DNA from: an uncultured Collinsella sp. | Lineage (GTDB): Bacteria > Actinomycetota > Coriobacteriia > Coriobacteriales > Coriobacteriaceae | Length of the DNA: 64,000 nt | Reading direction: 5' to 3' | Assembly (NCBI GenBank): GCA_900548265.1 | Contig: URKG01000001.1 | Location: 62,001 to 126,000, forward strand | Part shown: one piece after another, positions 49,208 to 58,178 of the stretch | Position numbering within the stretch: the first letter of the stretch is position 1 | Layout of the letters: every line of letters starts with the position of its first letter | Position numbers and translations under genes: made by a program | The notes under the pieces: model-generated | What the model saw: only the letters and a program-made list of their open reading frames with translations | The model's database searches: none | Told to the model about the DNA's origin: nothing

Positions 49208-50521
49208 ATGCAGGCACAGAAGGCGGAGGGAACCCGCGACCTTATCGGCGCCGAGATGCGCGCCTGGCAAAAGATGCAGCAGATTGCGGCCGGCGTGTTC
49301 GAGCCGTTTGGTTTTAAACCCATCGAGACGCCCGCGATTGAGCAGGTGGACGTGTTTGTCCACGGTATCGGCCAGTCGACCGACGTCGTGCGCAAGGAAA
49401 TGTTCCGCGTGTTCAGCGGTGCCAACCTGGAGCGCGTCTTTACCGAGGGCACCGACACCAAACTCAAGCCCAAGCAGCGCCTGGCACTTCGCCCCGAGGG
49501 CACGGCCGGCGTGGTGCGCGCCGTCGTCGAGAACAATCTGGTGCCCCAGGGCTCCACGCCGTTTAAGGCGTACTACGCCGAGGCCATGTTCCGCGGCGAG
49601 CGTCCCCAGAAGGGCCGCCTGCGCCAGTTCCACCAGGTGGGCATCGAGTGGCTCGGCGCTCCCGATCCGGCGGCAGACGCCGAGTGCATCATCATGCTCA
49701 TGGAGTTCTACAAGCGCCTGGGCTTCGATCTTTCCAAGCTTCGTCTGCTCATCAACTCGATGGGTGACGCCCAGTGCCGTCCGGCTTATCGCGAGCAGGT
49801 TAAGCAGTTCATCCTCGATCACGCCGACGAGATGTGCGATGAGTGCCGCGAGCGCGCCGAGCTCAACCCGCTGCGTGCCTTCGACTGCAAGAACGACCAC
49901 TGCCGCGAGATCATGGCCGAGGCTCCGCTGATGGGTGACAACCTGTGCGATGAGTGCCGCGAGCACTACGAGCAGGTCAAGCGCTATCTGGATGCCGCCG
50001 GTATCGAGTATGTCGAGGATCCCACCTTGGTGCGCGGCCTGGACTACTACACCCGTACTGTCTTTGAGGTCGAGGCCCCTGGCGCCGGCGTCGGCTCCAT
50101 CGGCGGCGGCGGCCGCTACGATGGCCTGGTCGAGCTCGAGGGTGGCAAGCCCACGGCGGGCGTCGGCTTTGCTGTCGGTTTTGAGCGCGCCCTGCTGGCC
50201 CTGCAGGCCTTTGGCAGCGATTTGGGTGCCGATGAGGCCCCGTGCGTCTATGTCGCCAACGCCGGCAAGGAGCTGCGTCAGAACGTCTTTGCCATTACGC
50301 AGGAGCTTCGCGCCGCAGGTATCGTGACCGAGGCCGACTATCAGGGTCGTTCGCTCAAGGCCCAGTTTAAGCAAGCCGATAAGGTAGGCGCCAAGCTCAT
50401 CTTGGTCCTGGGTGGCGACGAGCTTGCCGCCGGCAAGGTCAAAGTGCGCGACATGCAGAGCCATGACGAGGTGCTCGCCGATCTGGACAACGTCGTCGAG
50501 GCGGTTCGCGAGCGCCTGTAG
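49208..50521 (+). CDS. hisS: Histidyl-tRNA synthetase
   Basis: 437 residues from ATG 49208. Class II core: AEGTRDLIGAEMRAWQKMQQ, RLALRPEGTAGVVRAVVENN, YYAEAMFRGERPQKGRLRQF (motif 2), VRGLDYYTRTVFEV (histidine A), GGGGRYDGLVE and AGVGFAVGFERALLA (motif 3). The C-terminal anticodon-binding domain follows (VYVANAGKELRQNVFAITQE). aspS lies elsewhere in the window (59968), so the common hisS-aspS pair is split. Confidence 0.97.
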   Translation: MQAQKAEGTRDLIGAEMRAWQKMQQIAAGVFEPFGFKPIETPAIEQVDVFVHGIGQSTDVVRKEMFRVFSGANLERVFTEGTDTKLKPKQRLALRPEGTAGVVRAVVENNLVPQGSTPFKAYYAEAMFRGERPQKGRLRQFHQVGIEWLGAPDPAADAECIIMLMEFYKRLGFDLSKLRLLINSMGDAQCRPAYREQVKQFILDHADEMCDECRERAELNPLRAFDCKNDHCREIMAEAPLMGDNLCDECREHYEQVKRYLDAAGIEYVEDPTLVRGLDYYTRTVFEVEAPGAGVGSIGGGGRYDGLVELEGGKPTAGVGFAVGFERALLALQAFGSDLGADEAPCVYVANAGKELRQNVFAITQELRAAGIVTEADYQGRSLKAQFKQADKVGAKLILVLGGDELAAGKVKVRDMQSHDEVLADLDNVVEAVRERL

Positions 50522-50578
50522 CGCATCTTTTTGAGCTTCGGGCCTGCTAACGTGCCCTGCTCATGGAGAGCGATTGTT

Positions 50579-50617
50579 ACGGGGGTGTTTCGCTTTTATG
50601 CGGAATGCCCCCGTTTA
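50579..50617 (+). terminator. Hairpin after hisS
   Basis: ACGGGGG (50579-50585) pairs with CCCCCGT (50608-50614), inner CGC/GCG, followed by only a short T run. Confidence 0.6.
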
Positions 50618-50704
50618 CGTATGCCGCCCACCGAGAAATACGACCATTTAGGGCAAAAACCTTTGCAATGCAGAAAATACTTTTGTGTGGTAAAGCGCAA
50701 TCAG

Positions 50705-50734
50705 TGTCGAAAGTATTTCTCAAGCGCCTATAAT
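50705..50734 (+). promoter_or_regulatory. Promoter of ppc
   Basis: -10 TATAAT (50729-50734) with a weak -35 (TGTCGA, 50705-50710). GAGAAATAC at 50634 and GTATTTCTC at about 50713 form a wide inverted repeat around it that could be a regulator site. Confidence 0.55.
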
Positions 50735-50778
50735 GAATACCGCATGTTACGTGCATAGAAGGAGGAATGGGAGGAAAC

Positions 50779-53592
50779 GTGGCTGAGAACCTAAGCAACC
50801 AGTCTGTACCCGAAGCCGCGGCGCGCGTCGCTGCCGTGGTCAACCGCCTCGTTAACCGAATCGGCTCGAATGCCGAGTCCAGGGAGCGTCTCGCCGAGAT
50901 CGAGATCCCCGAGGAGCTGCGCGACAATCTGGCGCTGTTCTTGCGCCTGGAGCGCCGTGTGCTTAGCGAGTATGATCCCGAGATCGCGGACCTGTTCGAC
51001 AAGATTTTGACAGCCGAGATTGTGGTCAATGCCGGCAACCCCGGTACCTGCGCTGCCGACGAAGCCGTCGACGAGCAGGGCGTGCCCACCGCCGACGAGC
51101 CCACTGCCGTGGCATTTCGTGAGGTCGTCGATTTGATCGACAGCCTGCCGCTCGATAAGCAGCAGGTCATCGTTCGCGCCTTTACGAGCTTTTTCCATCT
51201 GGCAAACCTGTCGGAGGAGAACTACCGTGTGGCGCAGCTGCGCGAGCGCGAGGCCGGTGCGTCGACCGATACCGAGGTCGATCCTGCCAACGAGCTTACC
51301 GTTGCCTATCACCAGCTGGTGAATGAGCTGGGTGTCGAGGGTGCCAACGAGCTGCTCGACAAGCTCGAGTTCCACCCTGTCTTTACCGCACATCCCACCG
51401 AGGCCCGTCGTAAGGCCGTCGAGGGCAAGATCCGCCGTATCTCCAACCTGCTGGAGGAGCGTCCGCGTCTGGGCGGCTCCGACCTGGTGGAGAACGAGCG
51501 CCATATGCTGCAGGAGATCGACGCCCTGGTGCGTACGAGCCCCATCGCGCTCAAGAAGCCCACGCCGGTCGAGGAAGCCGATACCATCATCGACATCTTC
51601 GATAACACGCTGTTCGACGTTATCCCCGTTATCTATCGTCGTTTTGACGATTGGGTGCTGGGCGACAAGGCCGGTACTGTGCCGCCGCTGTGCCCGGCGT
51701 TCTTCCATCCCGGCAGCTGGATCGGTTCCGACCGCGACGGTAACCCCAACGTCACCGCCAAGGTGAGCCGTGAGGTCGCCGCCAAGTACTTTACGCACAT
51801 GGTGCTCAAGCTCGAGGACAAGTGCCGCCACATCGGCCGCAACCTCACGCTCGAGGCCACCTACAGCAAGCCGTCGGCCGAGCTCATTAACCTGTGGAAC
51901 CATCAGGTCGAGATGAGCCCTCGTTACACGGCCCGCGCCGAGCTGATCTCCGAGCACGAGCCGCATCGCGCCGTCATGCTCGTCATGGCCGACCGCCTGA
52001 ACGCCACCGTCCGTCGTATCACCGACACCATGTACCACAGCGCCGACGAGTTCCTGGATGACCTGCGCGTCGTCCAGCGTTCGCTGGCCGCCTGCGGTGC
52101 CGTCCGTGCTGCCTACGGCCCGGTCCAAACCATCATCTGGCAGGTCGAGTCCTTCGGCTTCCATATGGTCGAGATGGAGTTCCGTCAGCACTCCGTGGTG
52201 CATGCCCGCGCCCTTAAGGATATCCACGAGAACGGTATCCATGGCGACCTGCAGCCCATGACGCGCGAGGTCATCGATACCTTCCGCGCTATCGGCTCCA
52301 TCCAAAAGCGCTACGGCAAGAAGATGGCGCACCGCTACATCATCTCGTTTACCAAGAGCGCTCAGCATGTGGCCGACGTCTTTGAGCTGGCGCACCTGTC
52401 CTTTGCACACGAGGAGGATGTCCCCGAGCTCGACGTGATCCCGTTGTTCGAGCAGCTCGAGGACCTCGAGGGCTGCGTCGACGTGCTCGATCAGATGCTT
52501 ACGCTGCCCGTGGTGCAAAAGCGCCTTGCCCAGACCAACCGCCGCATGGAGGTCATGCTGGGCTATTCCGACTCTTCTAAGGATGCCGGTCCTACCACGG
52601 CCATGCTCGCGCTGCACTCCGCGCAGGAGCGCATCGCCAAGTGGGCAGAGAAGAACGATATCGACCTGGTGCTCATGCACGGTCGCGGCGGTGCCGTGGG
52701 CCGTGGCGGCGGCCCGGCCAACAAGGCCGTGCTGGCGCAGCCCAAGGGTTCGGTCAACTGCTTCTTTAAGCTTACCGAGCAGGGCGAAGTCATCTTTGCC
52801 CGTTACGGCAACCGCACGCTGGCTCAGCGCCATGTTGAGTCCGTTGCCGCCGCAACGCTTTTGCAGTCGGCCCCGAGTGTCGAGAAGACCAACACCGAGA
52901 CCACGCAGAAGTTCTGGGATATGGCCGAGAAGCTCAACGCCGCAAGCCACGAGCGCTATCTGGACCTGCTGAACACCGAGGACTTTACACCGTGGTTCTC
53001 GACCGTGACGCCGTTGACCGAGGTCGGTCTGCTGCCGATCGGCTCGCGTCCCGCCAAGCGCGGCTTGGGTGCCAAGTCGCTCGACGACCTGCGTACCATT
53101 CCGTGGATCTTCAGCTGGAGCCAGGCGCGCATCAATCTGGCCGCTTGGTACGGCCTGGGTACCGCCTGCGAGCAGTTTGGCGATCTGGACCAGCTTAAGG
53201 CTGCCTACCAGGAGTGGCCGTTCTTCCGCACCTTTATCGACAACATCGAGATGTCGATCGCTAAGACCGACCAGCGCATCGCCAAGATGTATCTGCACCT
53301 GGGCGATCGCCAGGATCTGTCCGAGAAGGTCTTCACCGAGATGCAGCTCACGCGTAAGTGGGTCCTTGCCATCGTCGGTGACGAGTGGCCGCTGCAGCGC
53401 CGCCGCGTGCTTGGCTGCGCCGTCCGCGTGCGCAACCCCTACGTCGACGCCCTGTCCATCGCCCAGGTCCGCGCCCTTCGCGAGGTGCGTATGAACCAGG
53501 ACGAGATGGCCGAGGAGAAGAAGGCCGAGTACATGAGCCTGATTCTTTCGACTGTGACCGGCGTCTCGGCAGGATTGCAGAACACGGGGTAA
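50779..53592 (+). CDS. ppc: Phosphoenolpyruvate carboxylase
   Basis: About 937 residues from GTG 50779 (GGGAGGAAAC in front); ATG 50767 is in frame but sits directly on the ribosome site. Catalytic boxes: VFTAHPTEARRK (active-site His near 205), GSDRDGNPNVTAKV, EVMLGYSDSSKDAGPTTAML and VLMHGRGGAVGRGGGP (about 631-646). It carboxylates PEP to oxaloacetate, feeding the anaerobic C4 branch. A 127-nt hairpin follows the gene. Confidence 0.97.
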   Translation: MAENLSNQSVPEAAARVAAVVNRLVNRIGSNAESRERLAEIEIPEELRDNLALFLRLERRVLSEYDPEIADLFDKILTAEIVVNAGNPGTCAADEAVDEQGVPTADEPTAVAFREVVDLIDSLPLDKQQVIVRAFTSFFHLANLSEENYRVAQLREREAGASTDTEVDPANELTVAYHQLVNELGVEGANELLDKLEFHPVFTAHPTEARRKAVEGKIRRISNLLEERPRLGGSDLVENERHMLQEIDALVRTSPIALKKPTPVEEADTIIDIFDNTLFDVIPVIYRRFDDWVLGDKAGTVPPLCPAFFHPGSWIGSDRDGNPNVTAKVSREVAAKYFTHMVLKLEDKCRHIGRNLTLEATYSKPSAELINLWNHQVEMSPRYTARAELISEHEPHRAVMLVMADRLNATVRRITDTMYHSADEFLDDLRVVQRSLAACGAVRAAYGPVQTIIWQVESFGFHMVEMEFRQHSVVHARALKDIHENGIHGDLQPMTREVIDTFRAIGSIQKRYGKKMAHRYIISFTKSAQHVADVFELAHLSFAHEEDVPELDVIPLFEQLEDLEGCVDVLDQMLTLPVVQKRLAQTNRRMEVMLGYSDSSKDAGPTTAMLALHSAQERIAKWAEKNDIDLVLMHGRGGAVGRGGGPANKAVLAQPKGSVNCFFKLTEQGEVIFARYGNRTLAQRHVESVAAATLLQSAPSVEKTNTETTQKFWDMAEKLNAASHERYLDLLNTEDFTPWFSTVTPLTEVGLLPIGSRPAKRGLGAKSLDDLRTIPWIFSWSQARINLAAWYGLGTACEQFGDLDQLKAAYQEWPFFRTFIDNIEMSIAKTDQRIAKMYLHLGDRQDLSEKVFTEMQLTRKWVLAIVGDEWPLQRRRVLGCAVRVRNPYVDALSIAQVRALREVRMNQDEMAEEKKAEYMSLILSTVTGVSAGLQNTG

Positions 53593-53615
53593 TCGATAGC
53601 CCTGTGGCTCTCACC

Positions 53616-53742
53616 GGGACCCGATGGGTTTCCCTCTGAATGCGTCCTCGCACTTGAAGCCCCCTTATCCTGCTCCTCTGGAGCTGCGGATAAGGGGGCT
53701 TCGTGCTGCGGAATGCATTCAGAGAGAAACCCGTCGGGTCCC
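53616..53742. repeat. 127-nt nearly continuous hairpin after ppc
   Basis: Outer arms 53616-53643 and 53715-53742 match at 26 of 28; inner arms 53656-53670 and 53688-53702 (GAAGCCCCCTTATCC) match perfectly; the tip is GCTCC-TCT-GGAGC (53672-53684). It may act as a ppc terminator, but is far larger than needed for that. Confidence 0.8.
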
Positions 53743-54199
53743 TTCGTCCTCGGTCTTCGGGGATTAAAGCTGAGGAGAAGAATGGCGCGCTTCGCGCTTA
53801 ATGTGGAGTGCGGCGAGGGCTTCTTGCGTCCTGCGGAGTGTGCCTAAAAGTAAACTGATGGCGGGCCCTGCGATGTCCGGTCTTCGGCGGATCAGCCGCT
53901 GGGTGAGGGTGGTGCTTGGGACGACGTGCAAAAAACGGAGTTTTCAGCAGCCAATGATTGATGTATAGGACCATAGGTGGCGTTTGCGGTCTTTGTTGAT
54001 GCCTTTGCACGACGATTGGGCTTTGGCGATGTTCATATATGGCTGGTTTCTCGCCGCATGCTATCCAGATGGGACGAGTCATGAGGACTATCTACCTTTT
54101 GAAAGACTTTTGACACCAAAATCTTATCCCGCGATGCTGAATACTCGCAAAAATGCACGCTCCGGAGGGTACCACCCTGTTACGGCTAGAAATCCATGC
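53743..54199. other. Long gap without a recognisable gene
   Basis: Several short frames exist on both strands here, but none has a ribosome site with a plausible protein. Composition becomes AT-richer towards 54200. It could be decayed DNA or an untranslated regulatory region. Confidence 0.5.
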
Positions 54200-54240
54200 G
54201 CCATTTTATGCAATTAATTAACGCATTTATGCAAAATGGC
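54200..54240 (+). promoter_or_regulatory. Inverted repeat upstream of the larA leader
   Basis: GCCATTTT (54200-54207) and AAAATGGC (54233-54240) flank an AT-rich core with TTAATTAA. Likely a regulator site or part of the larA promoter region; no regulator can be assigned from sequence. Confidence 0.5.
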
Positions 54241-54316
54241 TTACGTGCGTACGTCTCGGGCTAGATGTTTGCCTCGGCGCTGCGTAAATCATCCTGTCTA
54301 TAGTGTCTTTGACAGG

Positions 54317-54350
54317 CGGCCGCGGTCCCCTTTGGGGTCGCGGCCGTTTT
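54317..54350 (+). terminator. Strong hairpin with T-tract in the larA leader
   Basis: CGGCCGCG...CCCC / GGGG...CGCGGCCG stem (54317-54330 with 54334-54346), tip TTT, then TTTT. It lies 123 nt before the larA start with no gene ahead of it on this strand for 700 bp, so it could be an attenuator or the end of a small RNA. Confidence 0.75.
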
Positions 54351-54472
54351 GTTGTGGGTCAAATATGAACGTTGTGTTAACGAGTCGGTGGACGGTGGCG
54401 TTTTTCGGTAAGCGGCGTATCCTTCCAACGGGTTATCTAATGTGTCAGTTGAAAGGAAGAGGGCGCTCGTCA

Positions 54473-55750
54473 TTGTTTGAATGTGAACTGCCGTTTGACC
54501 ACAAGACGTTGCATCTGGAGCTCGAGGATAAGAACTTCGCGGGTGTGATGGAAGGTCATCAAAACGAGTTTAAGACTACAAAATCGCAGGAAGAGCTTGT
54601 GGAGGAGTCGCTTGCCAACCCTTATGGCTCGCCTTCGCTCGAGGAGCTTTGTGCTGGCAAGAAGGATATCGTCATCATTAGCTCCGATCATACGCGTCCC
54701 GTTCCCTCGCGTGTGACGATGCCTATTCTGCTGCATCACATCCACTCCGCTGCGCCCGAGGCTCGTGTGCGTATTTTGGTTGCTACGGGTATGCATCGTC
54801 CGTCGACGCACGAGGAACTCGTCAACAAGTACGGCGAGGAGATCGTTGCCAACGAGGAAATCGTTATGCACGTCGCGACTGATGACAGCATGATGAAAAA
54901 GATCGGCACCCTGCCTTCTGGCGGCGAGTGCATCATCAACAAGATTGCTGCCGATTGCGATCTGCTGCTTGCCGAGGGCTTTATTGAGCCGCACTTCTTT
55001 GCCGGTTTCTCTGGTAGCCGCAAGTCCGTCCTGCCTGGCATCGCCAGCTACAAGACCATCATGTACAACCACAATGGTCAGTTTGTGAACGATTCCCATT
55101 CGCGTGCCGGCAACCTGTGCCACAACCACGTGAGCGAGGACATGTTTGCCGCTGCCGAGATGGCTCACCTTGCCTTTGTGCTTAACGTGGTGCTCAACGG
55201 CAAGCACGAGGTCATCGGCTCCTTTGCCGGCGATATCCACAAGGCGCACGAGGCTGGCTGCGAGTTCGTGAAGAGCCTTGCCGGCGTTGAGCCCGTCGAG
55301 TGCGAGATTGCCATCACCACCAACGGCGGCTATCCGCTCGATCAGAACATCTACCAGGCCGTGAAGGGCATGTGCGCTGCCGAGGCCACGCTTCCCGAGG
55401 GCGGCGTGATCATCGATGTCGCCGGTTGTGCCGACGGTCACGGTGGCGAGGGCTTCTATCACAACATCGCCGATAACGATCCGGCAGAGTTTGAGCGCGC
55501 CTGCATCGACCGTCCTAAGGACGAGACCCTGCCCGACCAGTGGACGAGCCAGATTTTCGCTCGCATCCTGGCGCATCACCCTGTGATCATGGTCACCGAC
55601 CTGTGCGATCACCAGATGCTCAAGGATATGCACATGACGCCGGTCAACACTATCGAGGAGGCGCTCAAGCTCGCCTTTGAGATGAAGGGCGCCGATGCCA
55701 AGGTGGCCGTCATTCCCGATGGCCTGGGCGTTGTCGTCGCGCAGCACTAG
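54473..55750 (+). CDS. larA: Nickel-dependent lactate racemase
   Basis: 425 residues from TTG 54473 (GAGGG 9-10 nt upstream). This start aligns the N-terminus (LPFDHKTL, NFAG) with Lactobacillus LarA and puts the key residues at His108 (MHRPSTHEE), His174 (EPHFFAGFSGSRK), Lys184 and His200 (NHNG), the numbering known for the L. plantarum enzyme. In-frame upstream starts (ATG 54440, 54236) would add unrelated sequence. IVIISSDHTRPVPSRVTMPI and GGYPLDQNIYQAVKGM are strongly conserved. It interconverts D- and L-lactate with the covalent nickel-pincer nucleotide cofactor. larD follows. Confidence 0.95.
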   Translation: MFECELPFDHKTLHLELEDKNFAGVMEGHQNEFKTTKSQEELVEESLANPYGSPSLEELCAGKKDIVIISSDHTRPVPSRVTMPILLHHIHSAAPEARVRILVATGMHRPSTHEELVNKYGEEIVANEEIVMHVATDDSMMKKIGTLPSGGECIINKIAADCDLLLAEGFIEPHFFAGFSGSRKSVLPGIASYKTIMYNHNGQFVNDSHSRAGNLCHNHVSEDMFAAAEMAHLAFVLNVVLNGKHEVIGSFAGDIHKAHEAGCEFVKSLAGVEPVECEIAITTNGGYPLDQNIYQAVKGMCAAEATLPEGGVIIDVAGCADGHGGEGFYHNIADNDPAEFERACIDRPKDETLPDQWTSQIFARILAHHPVIMVTDLCDHQMLKDMHMTPVNTIEEALKLAFEMKGADAKVAVIPDGLGVVVAQH

Positions 55751-55799
55751 CGTGCGGCCCAAACGAATCGTTTATAACCGACAAGAAAGATAAGGTTTT

Positions 55800-56531
55800 A
55801 TGCTTACCAAACTCCTCTGCGAATTCGGCGCAACGGCCCTCATGATCATCTTTGGCGTGGGCGTGCACTGCGATACCGTGCTTAAGGGCACCAAGTATCA
55901 GGGCTCCGGCCACATGTTTGCCATCACCACCTGGTCTTTTGGCATCTCGGTTGCTCTGTTTATCTTTGGCGGCGCCGTGTGCATGAACCCCGCCATGGTG
56001 CTTGCCCAGTGCATCGTAGGCCTGGTGCCGTGGAGCAGCTGCATCCCCTTCATGATTGCCGATATGCTCGGCGGCTTTGCGGGTGCCGTGATCGCGTGGT
56101 TGATGTATGCCGATGAGTTCAAGGCTTCCGATGGTGTCGTCGATCCCATTGCCCAGCGCAATATCTTCTCGACCAACCCCACCACCGAGGGTACGAACTA
56201 TGCCCGCAACTTCTTCTGCGAGGCTATCTGCACTTTTGTGTTCATCAGCGCCATCCTTGCTGCTGCTAACCGTGCTGGCGAGAACGTCCTGATGCTCGCC
56301 ATCTGCGTCGGTCTGATCGTTTGGGCTGTTGGCATGGGCATGGGCGGCATCACCGGCTTCGCCATGAACCAGGCTCGTGACCTTGGTCCTCGCATGGCCT
56401 ATCAGGTGCTGCCGATCAAGAACAAGGCCGACAACAACTGGAAGTACGGCCTGCTCGTTCCTGGCATCGCGCCGTTTGTCGGTGCCGCTCTGGCCGCGCT
56501 GTTTGTGCATGGTTTCTTGGGCATGTTCTAG
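55800..56531 (+). CDS. larD: LarD-like lactate channel (aquaglyceroporin family)
   Basis: 243 residues with six membrane segments plus two half-helices. LMIIFGVGVHCDTVLKGTKY, then GGAVCMNPAMVLAQCIVG holds the first NPA motif; the second is GFAMNQARDLGPR, with Gln where Pro is usual, as LarD proteins also deviate there. LarD in lactobacilli passes D- and L-lactic acid. It is 49 nt after larA in the same direction, so probably co-transcribed. A weak hairpin (56549-56572) with CTTT follows. Confidence 0.9.
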   Translation: MLTKLLCEFGATALMIIFGVGVHCDTVLKGTKYQGSGHMFAITTWSFGISVALFIFGGAVCMNPAMVLAQCIVGLVPWSSCIPFMIADMLGGFAGAVIAWLMYADEFKASDGVVDPIAQRNIFSTNPTTEGTNYARNFFCEAICTFVFISAILAAANRAGENVLMLAICVGLIVWAVGMGMGGITGFAMNQARDLGPRMAYQVLPIKNKADNNWKYGLLVPGIAPFVGAALAALFVHGFLGMF

Positions 56532-56726
56532 TCTGAGGCTACATAGTTACCCCATGCGGCCAGCTGCGGGGTCTTTGCTGCGCTCGAGCAAGCAGCCCAA
56601 CATATAAATCTGAATTTGGATTTGGATGGGAGGGGCTTGTTGCTGTTGAGGGCGGTGAAGCGCGAGTGACACTTTGGGATGCGTGGCGCCCTGGGTTGGG
56701 GCGATGCTTTGGGATGATGTTCTTAC

Positions 56727-57266
56727 TTAGTTGAAGAGGGGTTTTATGGCTGATAAGTAGTCTTTGGCTACGTCGGCTTTGTCTGCTTGGAAGTTGTGCC
56801 AGGCCCACCATTGGACGGTGGCTACGAAGCTTGAGGCTATGTGGTGTAGTAAGAAACTGCGGTCCATGGTGCCAGCGGGGCCTGTGGGGTCGGCGGGGAC
56901 GGTTTCGGCTGCTCGTGACATGATGGTCTTGCGTAAACAGTCGGCGAAGACGCGTGAGCCGGCGCCGGCTACGAGGGCTCGAACGCCCTGGCGGCGCTCC
57001 CAGAGGTTGTTGAGGATATGCTCGACCTGCACGAGTGGGTCGTCGAGCGGTGTGCCATCGTCGTCGAGGGCGTGGGTGCAGATGTCGCTCACGAGCTCGG
57101 ACAGTAGGTCGTCCTTGCTCTTAAAGAGACCGTAGAATGTCGCACGGCCTACGTGAGCGCGCGCGATGATGTCGCCGACGGTAATCTTGCCGTAGTCCTC
57201 TTCGCGTAGCAGCTCGGAGAACGCCGCAACGATGGCGGCGCGGCTTTTTTCTTTGCGGGCATCCAT
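56727..57266 (-). CDS. TetR family transcriptional regulator
   Basis: 179 residues from ATG 57266, two bases past the larC stop. N-terminal helix-turn-helix: KITVGDIIARAHVGRATFYG, then LFKSKDDLLSELV, the TetR/AcrR signature. The C-terminal ligand domain is Trp- and His-containing (WWAWHNF). Last gene of the larB-larC-tetR unit; it probably controls the lar genes and its own operon through the palindrome at 59006 (inference). The tetR frame remains open 71 codons into larC, but TetR features start only at this ATG. Confidence 0.9.
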   Translation of the reverse strand: MDARKEKSRAAIVAAFSELLREEDYGKITVGDIIARAHVGRATFYGLFKSKDDLLSELVSDICTHALDDDGTPLDDPLVQVEHILNNLWERRQGVRALVAGAGSRVFADCLRKTIMSRAAETVPADPTGPAGTMDRSFLLHHIASSFVATVQWWAWHNFQADKADVAKDYLSAIKPLFN

Positions 57267-57268
57267 GG

Positions 57269-58168
57269 CTATGCATCCACGTGAACGAGCAGACAGCGGA
57301 GCGTGCCGGAGCAACCCTCGTAGGGGCGCTTGCCGGCGCCGTAGCCGACGGCTTCGATGTGGTAGCGTGAGGGCAGTTGGTCGGACGTGCGCAGCGCGGT
57401 GACGATGGCGGCGCCCGTGGGCGTCACGAGCTCGCCAGCGACTGGTGCAGGCATGAGGGCGATATTGCCCGCCTGGCACAGGTTGACGACAGCGGGGACG
57501 GGAATGGGCATAAGGCCGTGGGCACAGTGGATGGTTCCGTGGCCCTCGGAGAGCGACTCGACAACGATGTCCTCAATACCCAGGTCATCGAGGCAGATGG
57601 CGACAGAGCAGACGTCGACGATGGAATCGACGGCGCCTACCTCGTGGAACATGACGGTCTCGGGCGTTTTGCCGTGGGCCTTGGCCTCGGCGGCGGCGAG
57701 CGCGGTAAAGATGGCGAGCGCACGACGCTTAGCGCCATCGCTTAGCTGCGAGCCGTCGATGATGGCGGTGACGTCCGCCAAAGAACGATGGTGATGGTGG
57801 TGGGCGTGATGATGCCCCTCGTGGCCATGGCCGTGGGCCTCATGATCATGCTCATGGCAGTGTTCGTGCTCACCATGGTCATGATGGTGGTGCTCGTGCT
57901 CGGCAGCTGCTTCGTTGCCGTAGAGCCAGGCCATGTCGTGGTCGTGGTTCTCGAGCCCCTCTGCCAACTGAACGTCAAAGTCGCAGGCGTCGATGCCATG
58001 CTTGTTTACGCGCGTTACAGCGATCGAAAAGCCGTCGACCGGCAGCGTGGCGAGCTGTTCGCGCAGGTGCTCCTCGCTGGCGCCCAGGTCGAGCAGGGCC
58101 GCGACGGTCATATCGCCGCTGATGCCCGAAGTGCCGTCGATGATAAGCGTGTGCTGATGGTTGGACAT
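57269..58168 (-). CDS. larC: Nickel-pincer cofactor biosynthesis protein LarC, LarC1 part only
   Basis: 299 residues. TLIIDGTSGISGDMTVAALL, then VMFHEVGAVDSIVDVCSVAI, then GLMPIPVPAVVNLCQ and ELVTPTGAAIVTAL identify LarC (DUF111). A His-rich nickel-binding stretch of about 45 residues lies near 88-130. The protein ends shortly after GYGAGKRPYEGCSGTLRCLL, where full LarC proteins (about 400 residues) or frameshifted LarC1-LarC2 fusions continue with the CTP-binding LarC2 domain. No LarC2 coding follows in any frame; tetR starts at once. LarC inserts nickel into the pincer cofactor. GGAGC precedes the ATG. Confidence 0.88.
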   Translation of the reverse strand: MSNHQHTLIIDGTSGISGDMTVAALLDLGASEEHLREQLATLPVDGFSIAVTRVNKHGIDACDFDVQLAEGLENHDHDMAWLYGNEAAAEHEHHHHDHGEHEHCHEHDHEAHGHGHEGHHHAHHHHHRSLADVTAIIDGSQLSDGAKRRALAIFTALAAAEAKAHGKTPETVMFHEVGAVDSIVDVCSVAICLDDLGIEDIVVESLSEGHGTIHCAHGLMPIPVPAVVNLCQAGNIALMPAPVAGELVTPTGAAIVTALRTSDQLPSRYHIEAVGYGAGKRPYEGCSGTLRCLLVHVDA

Positions 58169-58178
58169 GGAATGCTCC

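Noticed and set aside
50791..53298. 835-codon open frame on the minus strand of ppc
   Set aside because: High-GC shadow of ppc; low-complexity Leu/Gly/His-rich product, no start site features, and the plus-strand gene is unmistakable.
53798..54082. 94-codon minus-strand frame after ppc
   Set aside because: No ribosome site, Pro/Arg/His-rich peptide without domain, and it covers a region with no sign of codon constraint.
53984..54217. 77-codon plus-strand frame before larA
   Set aside because: No clear ribosome site, and the peptide resembles no protein I know; may be a decayed fragment but cannot be supported.
57267..57479. LarC-TetR fusion by programmed frameshift
   Set aside because: The tetR frame is open into larC, but the overlap peptide is Arg/His-rich shadow sequence and TetR features begin exactly at ATG 57266; a fused product has no precedent I know.
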